Part shown: positions 23,078 through 25,783 of the stretch, in pieces
Position numbering within the stretch: the stretch's first letter is position 1
How the letters are laid out: the number at the start of each line of letters is the position of its first letter
From: CAYUFB01 sp964444125
GTDB taxonomy: Bacteria > Patescibacteriota > Dojkabacteria > B142 > JAFGMG01
Assembly (NCBI GenBank): GCA_964444125.1
Contig: CAYUFB010000018.1
Coordinates: 1 to 25,783 of the forward strand
DNA: 25,783 bases
Direction: 5' to 3'
Made by a program: the position numbers and the translations under genes
The notes under the pieces: generated by a model
Told to the model about the DNA's origin: nothing
What the model saw: only the letters and a program-made list of their open reading frames with translations
The model's database searches: none

Positions 23078-23535
23078 ACAGATTCAACAACGTCATAATT
23101 GGTCAGAAAGCATTTATACTGAATGGCAAAAATGAAGTATTGATTCTAAAAAGACAGAACGTCGATATAAATCAGAACTTCTGGGACATTCCTGGTGGCA
23201 AAGTAGAATCAGAAGATACACTTTTTGAGTCACTTTCAAGAGAAATCAAAGAAGAGACAAATCTAGAAATGGAGTCTGTATTATTGATACTTTCTTCAAA
23301 TAAATTTGAAGGCTCTTTGGACGATCACCCTGTAGTAGTCAGAAATATTTACTTAGTCAGAGCGACTGGAGAATTTAAAATCAGCCAAGAGCATAGCGAT
23401 TTCAAATGGATAAAGCCAGAGGATCTAAATAAGTATGATTTTAGCAACGAAGAAGACATCCAACACGTTGTCAAAAACTTCTCAGAAATCATCAAATCTA
23501 ATAATTTTGATAAATCCTTGAGTATATTGTTTTAG
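23074..23535 (+). CDS. Nudix hydrolase
   Basis: This 153-residue enzyme is of the MutT/Nudix superfamily, which cleaves nucleoside diphosphates linked to another moiety. The Nudix box is present at about 41-64: GGKVESEDTLFESLSREIKEETNL. The metal-binding REIKEE core is intact; Asp replaces the first Glu and Asn the last Gly of the consensus. N-terminal strands (AFILNGKNEVLILKR) and a later IYLVRATGEFKISQEHSDFKWIKPEDL match the family fold. It shares an ATGA overlap with the HIT gene, suggesting both handle nucleotide substrates. The true substrate cannot be read from the sequence. Confidence 0.93.
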   Translation: MNRFNNVIIGQKAFILNGKNEVLILKRQNVDINQNFWDIPGGKVESEDTLFESLSREIKEETNLEMESVLLILSSNKFEGSLDDHPVVVRNIYLVRATGEFKISQEHSDFKWIKPEDLNKYDFSNEEDIQHVVKNFSEIIKSNNFDKSLSILF

Positions 23536-23542
23536 TCTCCTG

Positions 23543-23722
23543 CTTCCAGTATCGAGTATTCAGCATTATCCACCTCAAAAGGTCATTCTGAATTTATTTC
23601 AGAATCTCAAATTCTTGACTTGGGGATTCTGAAATAAATTCAGAATGACACCAATACCGTTCTAGGATACTCAATGCTTTCTGGTTTATGGAAACCGAAT
23701 ACTGTATGCTGAAAACTGTTTA
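23543..23722. repeat. Heptamer-phased array 3, interrupted by a palindrome
   Basis: Left units CTTCCAG, TATCGAG, TATTCAG and CATTATC (23543-23570), and right units ATACTCA, ATGCTTT, CTGGTTT, ATGGAAA, CCGAATA, CTGTATG, CTGAAAA and CTGTTTA (23667-23722), all phased by seven. A separate 25-bp inverted repeat sits between the halves. It separates the convergent Nudix and M28 genes. Confidence 0.65.
23582..23649. repeat. Perfect 25-bp inverted repeat (palindromic hairpin element)
   Basis: The left arm 23582-23606 begins GTCATTCTGAATTTATTTC; the right arm 23625-23649 is its exact reverse complement, ending in GAATGAC. The loop is 18 bases. This belongs to the widespread bacterial family of GTCATNCTGAA palindromes. 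It could form a strong hairpin that acts as a bidirectional terminator between the convergent genes. Confidence 0.8.
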
Positions 23723-24367
23723 TAAAGTTTCAATATAATCTCTTACCAATGCTTCAACCATCTTCATACTCTCCTGGTTTACATTTTCAATTACGTCACT
23801 ATGTTGATGATACTGAGGAGGAGACCCAGCTTTAGACAAACCAAAGAACGAGACAATCACTTTATGTTTTTTGTTTACTGCCTCATTCATATCTGAAGCA
23901 AAGGGACAGTGGCTTGTCCAAACTTTGTCTTTGTACTTACTATGTCCCCTAACAAATTTCATCAATTTGGTGTACTCTTGTACATCAAATCTTTTTGTCA
24001 ATCCTATAGAATCTGATTCTGAATAAGCCGCAATCAAATAATCACTGCCTACTGAATCAAAATTTATAAAATATGTATTATCTTTTGGTAATTTCAATTG
24101 TTCGATAAGTTCACCTAGTCCATTATTATAGTTTTCTTCGCTACTTGAGTTTACAAAATATAGATTTACATTTTTTGACTTGTTTATCGAAAAATATTTT
24201 GCCAATCCCATTACAACAGCAATCCCTGTTCCATTATCTAACGCACCATTTACGTAATGCGTAAATGCAACGTGAGTCAGATAAAAATACATAAGTATTA
24301 TAAATGGAATCATCAGCACTAGAGAAACAAAAAGAACAATTTGTGAACCAGTAATCATTGCAATCAA
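23720..24367 (-). CDS. M28 peptidase, C-terminal part
   Basis: This 215-residue ORF (TTG at 24365-24367) holds most of the active site of an M28 zinc aminopeptidase: GALDNGTGIAV with the bridging metal-ligand Asp, SSEENYN with the catalytic and ligand Glu, NFDSVG with the next Asp, and YHQHSDVIENVN with the last His. A hydrophobic stretch at its N-terminus (about 7-32) is a membrane segment of the full protein. The preceding ORF supplies the first zinc ligand, and a -1 shift at the A6/T6 run joins them. It converges with the Nudix gene over array 3. Confidence 0.75.
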   Translation of the reverse strand: MIAMITGSQIVLFVSLVLMIPFIILMYFYLTHVAFTHYVNGALDNGTGIAVVMGLAKYFSINKSKNVNLYFVNSSSEENYNNGLGELIEQLKLPKDNTYFINFDSVGSDYLIAAYSESDSIGLTKRFDVQEYTKLMKFVRGHSKYKDKVWTSHCPFASDMNEAVNKKHKVIVSFFGLSKAGSPPQYHQHSDVIENVNQESMKMVEALVRDYIETL

Positions 24368-24813
24368 AAAACTAACATGCCAAAATTGAAAAATCCATAT
24401 GGACTTTGAAGTATTGGCAAAGGCTTCAAACCTGTATCAAGTTTTTTTGAATTCTTCTTAAGCATATTGCGTAATACTCCCCAAAACACCTTTCCATAAT
24501 GTTTAACAAACATAGTCCTTCTTGCGGTATCAAGATGCCCAGTCAATATTATATTTGGTTTTGATTTATCAATAATAATCTTAGCAAAGACATTATGCGC
24601 ACTTGCTGGGAATATGTATTTATATATTTTGACATAATTTGGAATCCTAAAATGCATTGAAGCACTTAATGCAAAGAGAATAAGAGTAATGACGGGGTAG
24701 CCAATCAAATAAGTAAATATTCCAATTGCTGTTAAGGTCAAATAAGTTAATGGATAGATTGACATACCCCTTGATACAGTTATAAATGGATGAATCTCAC
24801 TTTCTAATCCCAT
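24364..24813 (-). CDS. M28 peptidase, middle part with first zinc ligand
   Basis: This 149-residue ORF has two membrane helices (about 19-52) and the strand-turn ILTGHLDTARRT (about 89-100). GHLDT contains the first zinc-binding His of M28 peptidases. It ends PYGFFNFGMLVF, where a single missing T prevents reading on into the next ORF. Its ATG (24811-24813) is probably an internal Met codon created by the upstream frame break. Confidence 0.7.
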   Translation of the reverse strand: MGLESEIHPFITVSRGMSIYPLTYLTLTAIGIFTYLIGYPVITLILFALSASMHFRIPNYVKIYKYIFPASAHNVFAKIIIDKSKPNIILTGHLDTARRTMFVKHYGKVFWGVLRNMLKKNSKKLDTGLKPLPILQSPYGFFNFGMLVF

Positions 24814-24993
24814 TTTTTATACTCATCGTGAATTTTGCTAGCAGCTTGTCTCTCATAATCTGTGCCAATACCCCTGTGAGGGAATTTGCTAATCAACTCC
24901 AGATAATCGGGACTATATATACTTTTCATTTCTTTGTGAAAATAAAATAACTGTTTCCTAATTTATACTATCAAACCTAATACAGCAAGCACC

Positions 24994-25133
24994 CAAACAG
25001 CATACAGTATTCAGTATTCAGCTTTAAGCCTCAAGTTTTGAGTATCCTTTTATCAAAGGCAAAAATATCTATCTACGGTAATTGATTCTGTATACTGGAA
25101 ACTGAATACTGGATACTGAAGACTTAAAACTGC
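24994..25133. repeat. Heptamer-phased intergenic array 4
   Basis: Twenty units, all of seven bases. Left units are CAAACAG, CATACAG, TATTCAG twice, CTTTAAG, CCTCAAG and TTTTGAG; right units include ATTCTGT, ATACTGG, AAACTGA, ATACTGA and AAACTGC. The left CAG type is complementary to the right CTG type, with the halves flanking a less regular middle. It fills the gap between the divergent M28 and glycosyltransferase genes. Confidence 0.8.
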
Positions 25134-25166
25134 CTGCTAAAAAAGCTATCCTTCATTGCCATCTGG

Positions 25167-25175
25167 TGCTAAAAT
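25167..25175 (+). promoter_or_regulatory. Extended -10 box of the glycosyltransferase gene
   Basis: TGCTAAAAT, with five bases before the ATG at 25181, so the message is probably leaderless. Identical to the box before the HIT gene. Confidence 0.55.
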
Positions 25176-25180
25176 TACTC

Positions 25181-25783
25181 ATGGCGTTTATAAAAAAATA
25201 CAAAAACCAAATCACATTGATATTGATCCTTTTTATCGGCAGTATACTTAGGGGCCTAAATATCAATAAACCAAATTTCTGGAGAGACGAAGCTTTTTCT
25301 ATTCGAGCCGCTACCAAAAATTTTTCAGATATGGTTTCAATTTTGGCACATGATACAGCACCACCATTACATACAATTATCCTTTTCATCACCTCTAAAT
25401 TATTTGGGACAAGCGAACTTGCTGCAAGATTCCCATCACTCATACTTGGAATTTTAGCAATCTTTTTAACATACCTAATAGCAAAAGAACTTCTTAAAAG
25501 CTCGCATAAAGCATTACTGCCAACACTGATTGTCGCATTAAATCCAACACTTATAGAATATTCCCAAGAAGCAAGGAACTACGCATTATTGGTATTTCTA
25601 ACATTAACCGGCTTACTTGCTGTAATCAAAATCATTAAAAATCCCAACAATAATAAATATTATGCCCTATTATGTCTTTCAACTATATTTGGACTTTATA
25701 CTCATAATCTTTATTTATTCATAGCCCTAAGCAATCTTTTATTAATCCTGTATTATCAAAAACTTGTATTCAAATCAAAGATA
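25181..25783 (+). CDS. GT39/PMT-like membrane glycosyltransferase, cut by the window end
   Basis: The frame is open from ATG 25181 to the last base (201 residues, no stop). A first membrane helix (about 10-25) is followed by NFWRDEAFSIRAA: the WRDEA pair after helix 1 is the acidic motif of ArnT/PMT-type (GT-C) lipid-linked sugar transferases. Next come HDTAPPLHTIILF (the PPLH motif of the family), RFPSLILGILAIFLTYLIA, and RNYALLVFLTLTGLLA, with repeated membrane helices. It probably transfers a sugar from a polyprenyl carrier to a cell-surface acceptor. The full family length is near 450-600 residues, so most of the C-terminus is missing. Confidence 0.85.
   Translation, partial: MAFIKKYKNQITLILILFIGSILRGLNINKPNFWRDEAFSIRAATKNFSDMVSILAHDTAPPLHTIILFITSKLFGTSELAARFPSLILGILAIFLTYLIAKELLKSSHKALLPTLIVALNPTLIEYSQEARNYALLVFLTLTGLLAVIKIIKNPNNNKYYALLCLSTIFGLYTHNLYLFIALSNLLLILYYQKLVFKSKI

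Larger units (their letters stand above)
23720..24929 (-). pseudogene. M28-family membrane peptidase, whole gene with two frame breaks
   Basis: Three reading frames, joined, give one M28 protein of about 400 residues. From ATG at 24927-24929: MKSIYSPDYLELISKFPHRG then GTDYERQAASKIHDEYKKW; next the frame at 24813 starting GLESEIHPF; then the frame at 24367. KKW followed by GLESE is the normal M28 sequence. The first break is at AAAAAATGGG (minus strand; +24809-24818), where one base is missing. The second is at the T6 run (+24366-24371), also one base short. All five metal ligands survive, so the gene decayed very recently or the breaks are sequence errors. Confidence 0.65.

Noticed and set aside
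7731..25133. Heptamer arrays as CRISPR
   Set aside because: Units are 7 bases with no constant repeat and no unique spacers. No cas genes are in the window.

Overview
The window is about 25.8 kb of AT-rich DNA, gene-dense on both strands, with UGA used as a normal stop (for example the first gene ends in TGA). Several traits point to a Patescibacteria (Candidate Phyla Radiation) bacterium: a CxxC-x17-CxxC zinc-finger protein of the kind common there, a lean type IV pilus operon (receiver-PilB-PilC-minor pilins), poly-serine surface proteins, many small membrane proteins without recognisable families, few Shine-Dalgarno sites, and -10 promoter boxes lying almost on the start codon. The exact class cannot be read from the sequence.

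Layout. 1-3.2 kb: a plus-strand set of a Ser/Thr-type protein kinase, a TMEM43-family membrane protein and a membrane-anchored lipoprotein-like protein. 3.3-7.0 kb: small genes, including a DUF6512-like membrane protein, the zinc-finger protein, a probably frame-broken small gene (4661-5133), a small protein with a Cys-His-Asp pattern, and unknown proteins read from a divergent promoter region near 6.27 kb. 7.06-8.65 kb: uracil-DNA glycosylase, a cupin and a small membrane protein. 8.66-14.69 kb (minus): the type IV pilus operon. One of its minor pilins carries an LVIVD beta-propeller and its PilC carries a C-terminal SH3-like domain. 14.86-16.19 kb: a secreted, cysteine-rich poly-Ser surface protein with a DUF11-like domain and an LPKTA motif. 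16.18-18.75 kb (minus): an isoprenylcysteine-methyltransferase-like protein, an unknown four-helix membrane protein and a heliorhodopsin. 19.0-22.5 kb: tRNA-Arg, a structured 61-nt element, tRNA-Lys, an ion channel with an RCK-like domain, a large surface protein, tRNA-Asp, a hairpin-rich 330-bp stretch and tRNA-Leu. 22.5-25.8 kb: a frame-shifted HIT protein translationally coupled to a Nudix hydrolase, a twice frame-broken M28 peptidase, and the start of a glycosyltransferase cut by the window edge.

Two window-wide patterns are not explained by the genes. First, four intergenic spacers (about 7.73, 18.83, 23.54 and 24.99 kb) are built of strictly 7-nt-phased degenerate units whose left halves (CAG or TGAG type) are complementary to their right halves (CTG or CTCA type). 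Second, single-base frame breaks interrupt genes that are otherwise well conserved (HIT, M28 twice, and the 4.7-kb gene). They must be resolved as assembly error, recoding or gene decay before those proteins are interpreted.

The most informative gene is the heliorhodopsin, which keeps the retinal lysine and counterion glutamate. No retinal or carotenoid synthesis gene lies in the window. The pilus operon looks like a surface-attachment device with a propeller-bearing minor pilin, but no prepilin peptidase, PilT or PilMNO gene is present here.
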